DNA of 64,000 bases from VAZQ01 sp035293945 (lineage in GTDB: Bacteria > Pseudomonadota > Alphaproteobacteria > Rhizobiales > Xanthobacteraceae): positions 99,681 to 163,680 of the forward strand of contig DATGLV010000025.1 of assembly GCA_035293945.1 (NCBI GenBank), in the 5' to 3' direction. This document shows positions 1 to 8,122 of the stretch, piece by piece (position 1 is the first letter of the stretch; each line of letters begins with the position of its first letter). A program made the position numbers and the translations under genes. The notes beneath the pieces were generated by a model. The model did not search any database. It saw nothing but the letters and a program-made list of their open reading frames with translations, and was not told the origin of the DNA.

Positions 1-1
1 G

Positions 2-526
2 ATCCTGGTCGATGAGAAGAACCGCGCAGTCGGGATTGCCTCCAAGCTCGCGGTGCACAGCGAAGGCCTGCTGCATCGCGCCTTCTCGATCTTCCTGGTC
101 GACGATGAGGGCCGCATGCTGCTGCAGAAACGCAATCCGAAAAAGTATCACTCGGGTGGGCTGTGGGCGAACACCTGCTGCGGTCACCCGCGGCCGGGCG
201 AGCGGACCGTGACGGCCGCGCGCCGGCGCCTCAACGAGGAGCTGGGCGTGCGCGATCCACTTTCGTTCGGCTTCTTTGCCCGCTACCGCGCCGATCTCGA
301 CCGCGGCATGCACGAGAACGAGCTGGTCTATGTGTATTTCGGGCAGCTCAAGTCAGAGACCAAGCCCGATCCGGCCGAGGTCGTCGGCCTCGAGCACGTG
401 AGCCTCGCCGAGCTCAAGCGGCGCATCAAGCAGAAACCCGGTTCCTTCACATATTGGATGAAGCACTACGTGCAACATCACGCTCAAGAGATCGCCCGGC
501 ATGTTCGCGCGACGGTTGGCGGGTAG
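2..526 (+). CDS. idi: isopentenyl-diphosphate delta-isomerase, 5' end cut by window
   Basis: Type I IPP isomerase, which interconverts IPP and DMAPP in the cytoplasm for isoprenoid and hopanoid synthesis. Seen: reading frame open from base 2 to a TAG at 524-526; the Nudix-like core with the CGHPRPGE motif holding the catalytic Cys (NTCCGHP), the RRRLNEELGV helix and a HENELVYVYFG stretch that carries the second catalytic Glu in this family. About 174 codons are present against about 180 for the E. coli enzyme, so only a few N-terminal residues should be missing. The stop codon lies inside the left arm of a palindromic repeat (523-593). Confidence 0.95.
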   Translation: MLVDEKNRAVGIASKLAVHSEGLLHRAFSIFLVDDEGRMLLQKRNPKKYHSGGLWANTCCGHPRPGERTVTAARRRLNEELGVRDPLSFGFFARYRADLDRGMHENELVYVYFGQLKSETKPDPAEVVGLEHVSLAELKRRIKQKPGSFTYWMKHYVQHHAQEIARHVRATVGG

Positions 527-593
527 CCCGGATGGAGCGTCAGCGAAATCCGGGGTCGCGGTCCCGCATTGCGCTGCGCTTCATGCGGGCTAC
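523..593. repeat. palindromic intergenic repeat (gtagcccg...cgggctac)
   Basis: Ends are perfect 8-bp inverted repeats, gtagcccg at 523-530 and cgggctac at 586-593, with a further imperfect pairing inside (cggatggagcg against gcgcttcatgcggg). This is the style of the REP-like elements scattered through Bradyrhizobium-type genomes. It overlaps the idi stop codon and ends one base before the first possible ATG of the next gene. It may act as an RNA hairpin at the idi 3' end. Confidence 0.8.
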
Positions 594-617
594 ATGCTCC
601 AGTTTGCGAGGCACCTC

Positions 618-1604
618 ATGCGGCTCCAGGTCTTAGCGATCGGCATTTTCCTCGCCACGGCCGTCGGCGTGTGCTGGGCCGAGGAACCGATCACGCTGCG
701 GTATGGGCAGAATGCGGCCGGGGCGACCGGGCTCTCCTCGCTTCCGCTCACGGTCGCGCAGCGGAAGAATTTCTTTGTTCGCGAGCGCCTCAATCTTGTG
801 GTGGTGCCGATTTCGGGCGGGACCGACCGCATCGTGGCAGCGCTCGACCGCGGTGAGATCGATGCCGGCAAGAACGCAACGCCCTATCTGATCGAAGCGG
901 TGCTCAAGGGATCGGATGCGGTCGCGATCATGAGCCAGACCGCCAATCCGGTTTACAGCCTGATCGCAAGGCCCGACGTCAAATCGGTGGCGGCGCTGAA
1001 AGGACAGCTGCTGGGTCTGTCCAGGCCGGGCGATACCATCACCCTGTCTACCTTGCGGCTGCTGGCCCGCGCCCAACTTGGGCCATCCGATTTCCGAACC
1101 AAGGTGGTGGTGGGAACGGGCCCCCGCTTTGCCTGCCTCAAATCGGGCGAATGCGCGGCGGTGCCGATGGGCGAGCCCGAGGACCTCGATGCGATCGCGC
1201 AGGGTTTTCCGCGGCTCGCCTTTACGTATGAGGCGGGCAGCGATCTGTTGTTCAATGTCGACATGGCGCGGCGCACTTGGGGGCAGAAGAACGAGGAGAC
1301 GCTGACGCGCTTTGCGCGCGCCATGGCGTCCGCCTACGCATTCATGAACGATCCCAGCAATCGCGACGAAGTTACTCGCATTATTGCCGAAACTGCCCAC
1401 CTCTCGCCGACCGTCGCGGCCGAGATTTTCGCGCCTTATCTTGATCCGGCCAAGAACGTCCTGCCGCGCCAGGGCGAGCTCGACCTCGCGGCGCTCGGGC
1501 GGGTCTTGTCGCTCATGGCGGAAGCCGGCGTGATCCCCTCGCCTGCCCCGCCCGCGGAGAGGTTCGTGGACTTGCAGTACCTCAAGGCCGCGGGGATTCA
1601 GTGA
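618..1604 (+). CDS. NMT1/THI5-type ABC transporter substrate-binding protein
   Basis: Periplasmic binding protein of the SsuA/NMT1 type, which usually hands a small organic ligand to a NitT/TauT ABC importer; ligand unknown. Seen: an N-terminal signal peptide ending near VCWAEEP, then LRYGQ, an SGGTDRIVAAL stretch and a GEIDAG motif typical of the fold, 328 aa in all. Start: the frame is open from 501, but 523-593 is a repeat. ATG 594 and ATG 618 remain; 618 has a gcgagg Shine-Dalgarno-like stretch about 6 bases upstream and gives a cleaner signal peptide. No permease or ATPase is adjacent, and the next gene is convergent. Confidence 0.85.
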   Translation: MRLQVLAIGIFLATAVGVCWAEEPITLRYGQNAAGATGLSSLPLTVAQRKNFFVRERLNLVVVPISGGTDRIVAALDRGEIDAGKNATPYLIEAVLKGSDAVAIMSQTANPVYSLIARPDVKSVAALKGQLLGLSRPGDTITLSTLRLLARAQLGPSDFRTKVVVGTGPRFACLKSGECAAVPMGEPEDLDAIAQGFPRLAFTYEAGSDLLFNVDMARRTWGQKNEETLTRFARAMASAYAFMNDPSNRDEVTRIIAETAHLSPTVAAEIFAPYLDPAKNVLPRQGELDLAALGRVLSLMAEAGVIPSPAPPAERFVDLQYLKAAGIQ

Positions 1605-1620
1605 TCGTGCGAGAGCGAGC

Positions 1621-3525
1621 TCAATGCTCCTGAAACTTTAGGAGTCGCCCCGCATTGCCCATCACAATCAGAGTGCTGACATTGTGCAACAGCGCTGCGA
1701 TGATCGCACCGCTGGCCCCTAACCAGCCGGTCGCCGCCGCAGCCACGATCACCACCGTCCAGCCGAGCCCGATGCTGACATTCGCGTAGATGGTGCGGCG
1801 GCAGCGCCGGCTTAAGCGAATGCAGGTGCCGAGCCGCCGCAGATCGTTGGTCATCAGCACAAGGTCGGCGGAGGCAAGCGCCACATCGGTGCCGCGCGCC
1901 CCCATGGCGATGCCGACGGCGCCGACCTTGAGCGCCAGCGAATCGTTGATGCCGTCGCCCACCACCATGGGCCGGTAGCCGGAAGCAATCTCATCGAGCA
2001 CATAGGTCATCTTTTCCGCCGGCAGCGCCTCGGCCCGGATATCTGGCAAGCCTAAGGACTCCGCGACCCGGCGGGCCACCGCTGTGCGATCACCGGTGAG
2101 CAGCACCTGCCGGCGCAGCCCGAGCTCGCGCAGATCATCGATTGCCTGTTTCGCCTCCGGCCGCGGCTCGTCGGCAAGCAGCATCCAGCCGAGGAATTTC
2201 TTGCCCTGGGCAACTCCAACCATGGGTCCATCGTGATTGGGCGGATCGGAGATCGCGACACCGAGTTCGCGGAACAATTCGACGCGGCCGAGCCCGACCA
2301 CCTCCGCACCGAGCCGGCCGACAACGCCGAGACCGCGCGATTCCTTGATCTCGTCGACCACGAGCCGTCCAGGCTCGGCCAGACTTGCCAGGGCGCGGCT
2401 CACCGGATGATTGGAGGCGCTGGCGAGCGCGCCCGCCAGCGCTTTCAGCTCGCGCGGATCGACGCCCGGCTCAGGACGCGCCTCCACGAGCTGCAAATGG
2501 CCGACCGTCACGGTTCCGGTCTTGTCGAACACCACCGCATCAACGGTGGCAAGATTCTCCAGGAACGCGGCGCCCTTCACCAGAATGCCGTGGCGGCTGG
2601 CGACCGCGATGGCGGCGATCGACGTGGCGGGTGCGGCCAAGACCAGCGCGCACGGACAGGAGGCGACCAGGACCGCCAGCGCCGCGACCGTGTTGCTGGT
2701 GGCAAACCAGGTGCCGGCGGCGATCAGAAGCACCAGAACCATGTAGCGCTCGGCATAGCGCTCGAGCAGGCGCGTCACCGGCGGCTTGGCGCCTTCCGCC
2801 TCCTGCAGCAAAGCGATCACGCGGCCGAGGGTGGAATCCTCGCCCACACGCGTCAGCTTCACCACCATGTGGCCGTCGCCGTTGATCGAGCCCGAGAATA
2901 CCTCGCTGCCGACCTGCACCTCGACCGGCACCGATTCACCGGTGATCGATGCGGTATCGACGCTGGAGGCGCCGGACTGCACGAGCCCGTCGGCCGGGAT
3001 GAGGTCGCCGGCACGCAGATCGATGAGATCGCCGGCGCGCAGCGCGTGCGTATTCACTTCCTCGACCTCGCCATTCGGCAGGAGGCGACGGGTCTTGACC
3101 TGGGTGAGCTTGCTCAAGGCGCGGATCGCCTCTTGCGAGCCGAGCAGCGAGCGCTCCTCCAGGATATGGCCGAGCGTCATCACCAACGGCAGCAGCGCCG
3201 CGGTCATGAGGTCGCCCGCTGCCCATGCGGCGATCAAGGCCAGCGCGATCAGCTGGTCGGTGATGCCATGCAGATCGGGGAAGCGCAGCGACTGCCAGGC
3301 TGCCGACAGTGCCGGCACGGCGACCAGGAGCGCGGCAATGCCGGCCACGAGCTCGGCGACGTCGCGCTGGTTCGGAACCAGGAATTGCAGCGCGGTCGCC
3401 AGGATGAGGCAGCCGCCGGCGACGAGTGAGAGAGTAAGGCGAAGGCCGAGCGAGAGCTGCTCGGCGCGGCTCAGCAAGCCCTCGCCTGCGGTCGGGGCTG
3501 GGGCAACAACGGTCTCGGCGGTCAT
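1621..3525 (-). CDS. heavy-metal translocating P1B-type ATPase without N-terminal metal domain
   Basis: Membrane ATPase that exports a soft metal ion, by analogy with CopA/ZntA/CtpC relatives. Seen in 634 aa: TGES at 195-198 (actuator), CPC at 290-292 in the transport helix, phosphorylation site DKTGT with Asp334, HP at 373-374, and GDGIND near the C-terminus. The first 85 residues carry membrane segments but no CxxC heavy-metal domain, so the protein is shorter than CopA. CPC alone does not separate Cu from Zn/Cd/Mn transport. It is the last of four genes transcribed leftward, and its ATG overlaps the TGA of the SPFH gene before it (ATGA at 3525-3522), which implies translational coupling. 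Confidence 0.93.
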   Translation of the reverse strand: MTAETVVAPAPTAGEGLLSRAEQLSLGLRLTLSLVAGGCLILATALQFLVPNQRDVAELVAGIAALLVAVPALSAAWQSLRFPDLHGITDQLIALALIAAWAAGDLMTAALLPLVMTLGHILEERSLLGSQEAIRALSKLTQVKTRRLLPNGEVEEVNTHALRAGDLIDLRAGDLIPADGLVQSGASSVDTASITGESVPVEVQVGSEVFSGSINGDGHMVVKLTRVGEDSTLGRVIALLQEAEGAKPPVTRLLERYAERYMVLVLLIAAGTWFATSNTVAALAVLVASCPCALVLAAPATSIAAIAVASRHGILVKGAAFLENLATVDAVVFDKTGTVTVGHLQLVEARPEPGVDPRELKALAGALASASNHPVSRALASLAEPGRLVVDEIKESRGLGVVGRLGAEVVGLGRVELFRELGVAISDPPNHDGPMVGVAQGKKFLGWMLLADEPRPEAKQAIDDLRELGLRRQVLLTGDRTAVARRVAESLGLPDIRAEALPAEKMTYVLDEIASGYRPMVVGDGINDSLALKVGAVGIAMGARGTDVALASADLVLMTNDLRRLGTCIRLSRRCRRTIYANVSIGLGWTVVIVAAAATGWLGASGAIIAALLHNVSTLIVMGNAGRLLKFQEH

Positions 3526-4586
3526 CGCGGCACCGGTCCCGGCAGCATCAACTGGACGCCGCCATTATTGTCCACTGTATCGACGCGCGCCGCCTTGGCG
3601 AGCAGCGGGCCGATCCGATCATAGTAGATGCGGTTGATCAGCATGTCTCCGGACAATCCCGGAGAACCCTTGGCAAGCGCATCGATGGCGGCCGTGCGTG
3701 TCTTGGCGTCGGTCACCTTCTCGGCGGCGCGTGCATCGGCGTCCGTCAACGTGCGATCGCGGTCCTGGTTGGCGCGCAACGCCGTCATGGCGGCGCCGGT
3801 GCGCGCCTCGGCGATGTCGCGGTCCGCCTGCTGGGTGGCGATCAGCACATAATCGAAAGCGCTCTTTGCGCCGCTCGGGATGGCGGCAGCGAGATCGACG
3901 CGGCTCACCTTGATTCCGAGGCTCGCGCCCGCGGTGGTGAGGTCGTCCAGTCGGCGATTTATTGCATTCATCAGATCCGAGCGCAGCTGCTCGCGGCCGG
4001 CACGGGCAGCGGCGCTCGAGCCGCTGTCGAGCTCCGGGCGCGCCACCAGGATCGTGTCGAGATCGCGCGAGGCGCACACCGCCACCGCGCTGGCGACGAA
4101 AATGCGCTGCAGCGCGGGCTGCACATGTTCGCCGGACAGGATGTAGGCGGCCGGATCAGTGATCTGATAGAGCAGCGTCGCCTGCAGGTGCACGACGCTG
4201 GAATCGCCCGTCAGCAGGAAGGCGGTGTTCTCGCGCGCATAATCGCTGATCATGAAATCGCCGCCGACGGCGGAGTCGGGCTCGAACTGATCGATCTGGA
4301 ATTCGATCTGGCGATCCTCCTGGGGCAGCATGACGACCTTCTCGATCGGCTGCGGCCAAGCCATCAGCAATCCGGCGCCCTGCTGGCGCACGATGCTGCC
4401 GAAGCGGTAGACGATGGCTCGGCTCTCGGGCGGCACCTGGCGCCAATTGGAAAATGACCAGCCGACCGCCGCGACCAGCACGACAAGAAACAGAAACCGG
4501 AACGCGAGCTTGGCCGATTGCGCCCACGCGCCGGCAGGCTCGGCGCCTTCCCTCACATCCGGCCGGCCGGGATCGGGAGCGTTCAT
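3522..4586 (-). CDS. SPFH/band 7 membrane protein, HflC-like (protease modulator type)
   Basis: Member of the stomatin/prohibitin/flotillin/HflKC family; such proteins form ring or cage assemblies that organise membranes and can restrain FtsH. Seen in 354 aa: a short cytoplasmic tail, one membrane segment at about residues 28-47, the band 7 start (QVPPESRAIVYRFG), and an Ala/Arg-rich helical stretch near 250-300. It is coupled by ATGA overlaps both to the upstream SPFH gene (4586/4583) and to the P-type ATPase downstream. Sequence alone does not show whether FtsH or the ATPase is the partner; the gene order favours a link to metal transport. Confidence 0.88.
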   Translation of the reverse strand: MNAPDPGRPDVREGAEPAGAWAQSAKLAFRFLFLVVLVAAVGWSFSNWRQVPPESRAIVYRFGSIVRQQGAGLLMAWPQPIEKVVMLPQEDRQIEFQIDQFEPDSAVGGDFMISDYARENTAFLLTGDSSVVHLQATLLYQITDPAAYILSGEHVQPALQRIFVASAVAVCASRDLDTILVARPELDSGSSAAARAGREQLRSDLMNAINRRLDDLTTAGASLGIKVSRVDLAAAIPSGAKSAFDYVLIATQQADRDIAEARTGAAMTALRANQDRDRTLTDADARAAEKVTDAKTRTAAIDALAKGSPGLSGDMLINRIYYDRIGPLLAKAARVDTVDNNGGVQLMLPGPVPR

Positions 4587-5686
4587 TGCGCCTCCTCCTG
4601 GCCAGGGGCATGGGCTTCGGCCGGCGGCGGTGAGGGTTGCGGCGGCGGAGCCGGTTGCGCCGCCGGGGCCCGCGGTCCCGCGGTCGCGGTCGCATTGGGA
4701 GGTCCGTCGACCAGAACGCGGAACGGTGCTGCGTCGGTGCGCAGGATCAGCCTTGTATTGGCGCCGACGACCGTATCGAGCGTATCGAGCGAACGCAGCA
4801 GCATGTAGAGATCGGGCGCACTCCTATAGGCCTGCCCGTAGATGTCCGCCGCCTGCAGCCGCGACTTGGCGTCGATGTCGGCGGCTTCCGCCTTGGCCTT
4901 GGCACGCAATACCCGCGCGTCGCGGTCGGCATTGGAGGCTATCTCGGCAGCGGCGCGCTGACCCTCCGCCTGCCGCTCGGCCGCAACGGTCTCGCGCTCG
5001 GCGCGCATGCGGGCAACCGTCGCATTGAGGGTCTCGGTCGGCAGCGTCAGCCGCTCGATGCCGACCTGGCGGATGGTGATGCCGTAGACCTTGAGCGCCT
5101 GCTCGTCGATGCGCTCGCGCAGACGGCTCTCGAAGTCGCTCAGCAGCACCTTGGCGGGATCGGTGTTGACCAGATTGGCAAGATCGAAGCTCGCCGCCGT
5201 GATCTCGAGCGAGGAGCCGACGAAGCTGCGCAGCTGCTGTGCGGCCACGTCGGGCTGGTTGCGCACTGCGCGCAGGAACTGCCGGATGTGGTCGGGATCG
5301 GGAGGCACCTGCCAAGCCACATAGGCCTGAACTAAAATGCGCAGGCCGTCGCGCGTACCGACATCCTGCAGGCCGCTCGAGGTGGTGCGCAGCCGCAAAT
5401 CCACATTGATCGTGTTCTCGATCGGGAGCGGCGCCTTCCAGGCGAGACCCGGTTCGGTCAGGACATTGACCGGATCGCCGAAGCGGGTGACCACGATCGC
5501 CTGCCCGGGCCCGACCAGCACCAGGCAGGCGCTCAGGACGGCAGCCGCAACGATCAGGAACGCGATCGCGAAGCGGCCATAACGCGCGAACAGACTTTTG
5601 CGCTGACCTTGCTGACCGTGGTCAGGATGATCGTGATCATGACCGTGGTGGTGATGACCGTGGTGATGATGATGCCCGAACGTCAT
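4583..5686 (-). CDS. SPFH/band 7 protein with His-rich N-terminus, HflC-like
   Basis: Second SPFH protein of the cluster, 367 aa. Seen: the first 24 residues hold many His and Asp (HHHHHGHHHHGHDHDHPDH), a plausible metal-binding tail. A membrane segment follows at about 37-58, then the band 7 domain (VGPGQAIVVTRFGDP), a long Ala/Glu/Arg coiled-coil-like segment (about 225-275) and a Pro/Ala-rich tail. Its stop and start codons overlap those of its neighbours by 4 bases. The His tail beside a metal ATPase suggests metal sensing or buffering at the membrane; that is inference. HflC homologues outside such clusters do not normally carry this tail. Confidence 0.88.
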   Translation of the reverse strand: MTFGHHHHHGHHHHGHDHDHPDHGQQGQRKSLFARYGRFAIAFLIVAAAVLSACLVLVGPGQAIVVTRFGDPVNVLTEPGLAWKAPLPIENTINVDLRLRTTSSGLQDVGTRDGLRILVQAYVAWQVPPDPDHIRQFLRAVRNQPDVAAQQLRSFVGSSLEITAASFDLANLVNTDPAKVLLSDFESRLRERIDEQALKVYGITIRQVGIERLTLPTETLNATVARMRAERETVAAERQAEGQRAAAEIASNADRDARVLRAKAKAEAADIDAKSRLQAADIYGQAYRSAPDLYMLLRSLDTLDTVVGANTRLILRTDAAPFRVLVDGPPNATATAGPRAPAAQPAPPPQPSPPPAEAHAPGQEEAQ

Positions 5687-7740
5687 CGTGATGGCCCTGA
5701 GACTGGTGGAAGGGTGGGTTCGTCATCGTCCTCTTCGGAGTTGAAGCTTCTGCCCGGCGGGAGGATCACATCGCTGCGGGCGGTCGGCGCGCCGGCGCCT
5801 CCAAGGTTGCGCAAATCGATCATCGGACCGTTTGGTCCCTGCAGGCGATGATCGATCACGATCGCCTCCGACTTGCCGAGGCCGGATGACAGACGCTCGA
5901 ATCGCCGCTCGGTGAGGAAGGCTTTGCCGTCGCGGTCGCGCGCCTGTCGATCAGCGTTGAACAGGATGCTCTCGCTGTTCGCCTGGTTGATGAGCTCGGC
6001 GGCGGCGGCGGTCGCCTTGTTGCGATCTTCCATCGCGGCCTGCTCCGCCGATTTGATCGAATGGATGGCGCTCGCCTTCTGCACTGCGATCTGCGAGTTG
6101 GCGAGGATCTCGGCTGCCTGGACGTTGTGATACGCCGAGGCTGCGCCAGCCGGCGGATGAATGGCCTCCACCACGACGGCGATCGCCTCGATTCCGCTCG
6201 ACATCTTGTCGAGCTCGTCCTGCAGGGCGACGCGAAACTCCTTGGTGAAGGCATCGCGGCTCTGGCCGAGCACATCGGACAGCGTGTAGCGGGCGAAATA
6301 GCGCACCAACAGCTGACCGGTCGTGGCGGTGATCAGCGTCTCCGGTTCGGCAACCCGATACGCGGAGTTCATCGCATCTTCGTCGGTGAGCCCGACCCGG
6401 TAGACGACGCGCAAATCCGCGTCCGCGATCTGGAAGCTCTGCTGCCCATTGCTGGTGGCGCTGGCGATCAGATAGCTCTGCTCGGAGGGATGCGAGGCGT
6501 CCCAAAGGCGATCGGCGGAGGCCGGCGGCGCCGCTTCCGCTCCCGGAAGGCGTTGCTGCTGATCCACGCTCAAGCTCTGGCGCTGCGGTGCGAGATCGCC
6601 TTGTGTCGACATGGCGATCGGGATGTCGTGGATCACCCCGAGCTCGACCGTGCGCATGGTGCCAAACGGCCACGGGAGATGGATATGCAGGCCGGGCCCG
6701 AGCACCGCGACCGGGCGACCAAACCGCTCGTAGACCGCACGCTCATTGAGCCCGAGCGCAGTGACACCAGTGATGCACCAAGCCAGGAAGCCCATCACCA
6801 AGAGCACCGGCAGCATGGCCCGCTGCACGAAGGCCAGCGCCCAGCTGCGCGACAGATCGATGCCGAATTGCTGCCGGACGGCGGTGTTGAAGGCCTGGAA
6901 GCTGGGCGGCGCGAAACGCAGAAGGCCCGCTATGCTGCTGTCGGCCACGGAACGGCGCTGCTCGATCGGCGCGAACGGCACGAAGAAAAGCGCGAGGCTG
7001 CGTACCGCGACCTCGAGCGCGATCACCGCGGTGAGGATCGCCAGTCCCTGTTCGACATAGATCGCCCAACCGAATCCAAGCACGCGCAGCACCGCCGCAA
7101 TGCCGAGGCCGAGGCAAACGGTGAGCGGCACGCGCAGCAGCCGATCGAGTTGCGGCGCGTCCGGAAGCATTTCGGTTGCAATGCTGGCGTACGAGCGTTC
7201 AAGCACCAGGAGCGGGAACGCAACCACAATGAGCGAGCCCCCCAGGATCTCGAGGGTCAGCGGATCAGCGGCTGCGAACGGGGTCACCCGCCAGGTCACC
7301 CACACGCCGGCGATGGCCAGCGCGGCGAATAACAGGGCGATGAGCACCTGCGGCCAGGCGGCGAGCATTTCCACGCGGAAGACGAACAGCGGACGTGCAC
7401 GCGCAAGCCACCGCCGCCAGTCGAGCTTGCGGCCGGATGATGGCGTCGCAAGCGAAGCCGGCTCCGCTGCAGGCAGCGTTGCGGGTCGATCGACCAGCCG
7501 TGCGCGCACGAAGGCGACGAGCGCAGCGGACAGAAAGCCCGCGGCCGCGACCAAGAGCGATGCCCCAGCAAAGCCGAGCGCGCGCGGGATCGGAAGATCA
7601 AGGCGCCAAAAAGCGTTCGCATGCGCGGAAATCGCGCTGGTGAGGGCAAGCCCCAGCGCCGCCAGTATCAATCCGGTGATCGCGAGCGGCGCCACATAGC
7701 GTCGGGCATTGTTGAAATGCGGCAGTTGAGCCAGCGTCAT
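5683..7740 (-). CDS. large multi-spanning SPFH protein, HflK-like
   Basis: First gene of the four-gene unit, 685 aa. Seen: the N-terminal half (about 1-330) has several strongly hydrophobic segments (near 18-40, 50-75, 127-150, 163-182, 205-255 and 308-330). Then comes a band 7 domain beginning at VYERFGRPVAVLGPGLH, which contains an HflK-like YRVGLTDEDAMNSAYRVAEPETL region, and a helical stretch (IKSAEQAAMEDRNKATAAAAEL). Classical HflK is about 400 aa with one membrane helix, so the polytopic N-terminal half is unusual. ATG at 7740; the stop overlaps the next start. Likely the pore- or scaffold-forming partner of the two shorter SPFH proteins. Confidence 0.87.
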   Translation of the reverse strand: MTLAQLPHFNNARRYVAPLAITGLILAALGLALTSAISAHANAFWRLDLPIPRALGFAGASLLVAAAGFLSAALVAFVRARLVDRPATLPAAEPASLATPSSGRKLDWRRWLARARPLFVFRVEMLAAWPQVLIALLFAALAIAGVWVTWRVTPFAAADPLTLEILGGSLIVVAFPLLVLERSYASIATEMLPDAPQLDRLLRVPLTVCLGLGIAAVLRVLGFGWAIYVEQGLAILTAVIALEVAVRSLALFFVPFAPIEQRRSVADSSIAGLLRFAPPSFQAFNTAVRQQFGIDLSRSWALAFVQRAMLPVLLVMGFLAWCITGVTALGLNERAVYERFGRPVAVLGPGLHIHLPWPFGTMRTVELGVIHDIPIAMSTQGDLAPQRQSLSVDQQQRLPGAEAAPPASADRLWDASHPSEQSYLIASATSNGQQSFQIADADLRVVYRVGLTDEDAMNSAYRVAEPETLITATTGQLLVRYFARYTLSDVLGQSRDAFTKEFRVALQDELDKMSSGIEAIAVVVEAIHPPAGAASAYHNVQAAEILANSQIAVQKASAIHSIKSAEQAAMEDRNKATAAAAELINQANSESILFNADRQARDRDGKAFLTERRFERLSSGLGKSEAIVIDHRLQGPNGPMIDLRNLGGAGAPTARSDVILPPGRSFNSEEDDDEPTLPPVSGPSR

Positions 7741-8122
7741 GCACGCCTCCGCAGCGACAAGGGCTTTCGACAGCGGCCTAGCGACGCTGCGATAGCCGAA
7801 TTTCGCCCCCGGGTCGAGCAGCGCCCGGGCCCCGCGCGAAAGCGTCCGGCACCGTCAACCCCAACGGTAACGGCGCCGACATTGCCGATGCTGGCACTGC
7901 CGAAGCTCCCACACCCTCGCCCTCGCGCGCTTGCGGGCGAGGGAAGAGAGGAGGGATCGGATCGATCGGGTCCCGGCCGCAATCTTGCACCCTACTCCCC
8001 CTCCCTTCCCTCCGTGCGCCTGCGCGAGAGAATCAGGTTGAGGGGGCGCCTTTCACAGCGCGTCCACGTTTGACGCGCTTTTCCCTTCTCCTATGTCGCC
8101 CGCTTCACGGTGCTCATGTCAA
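7741..8122. other. intergenic region between tail of amidohydrolase gene and SPFH operon start
   Basis: No convincing gene. It should contain the promoter of the leftward SPFH operon near 7741-7860. The stretch at about 7905-8048 (ccctcgccctcgcgcgcttgcgggcgaggg, then ccctcccttccctccg...gagaatcaggttgaggg) is a low-complexity inverted repeat of the CCCTCTCC family seen elsewhere in the window. Confidence 0.5.
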
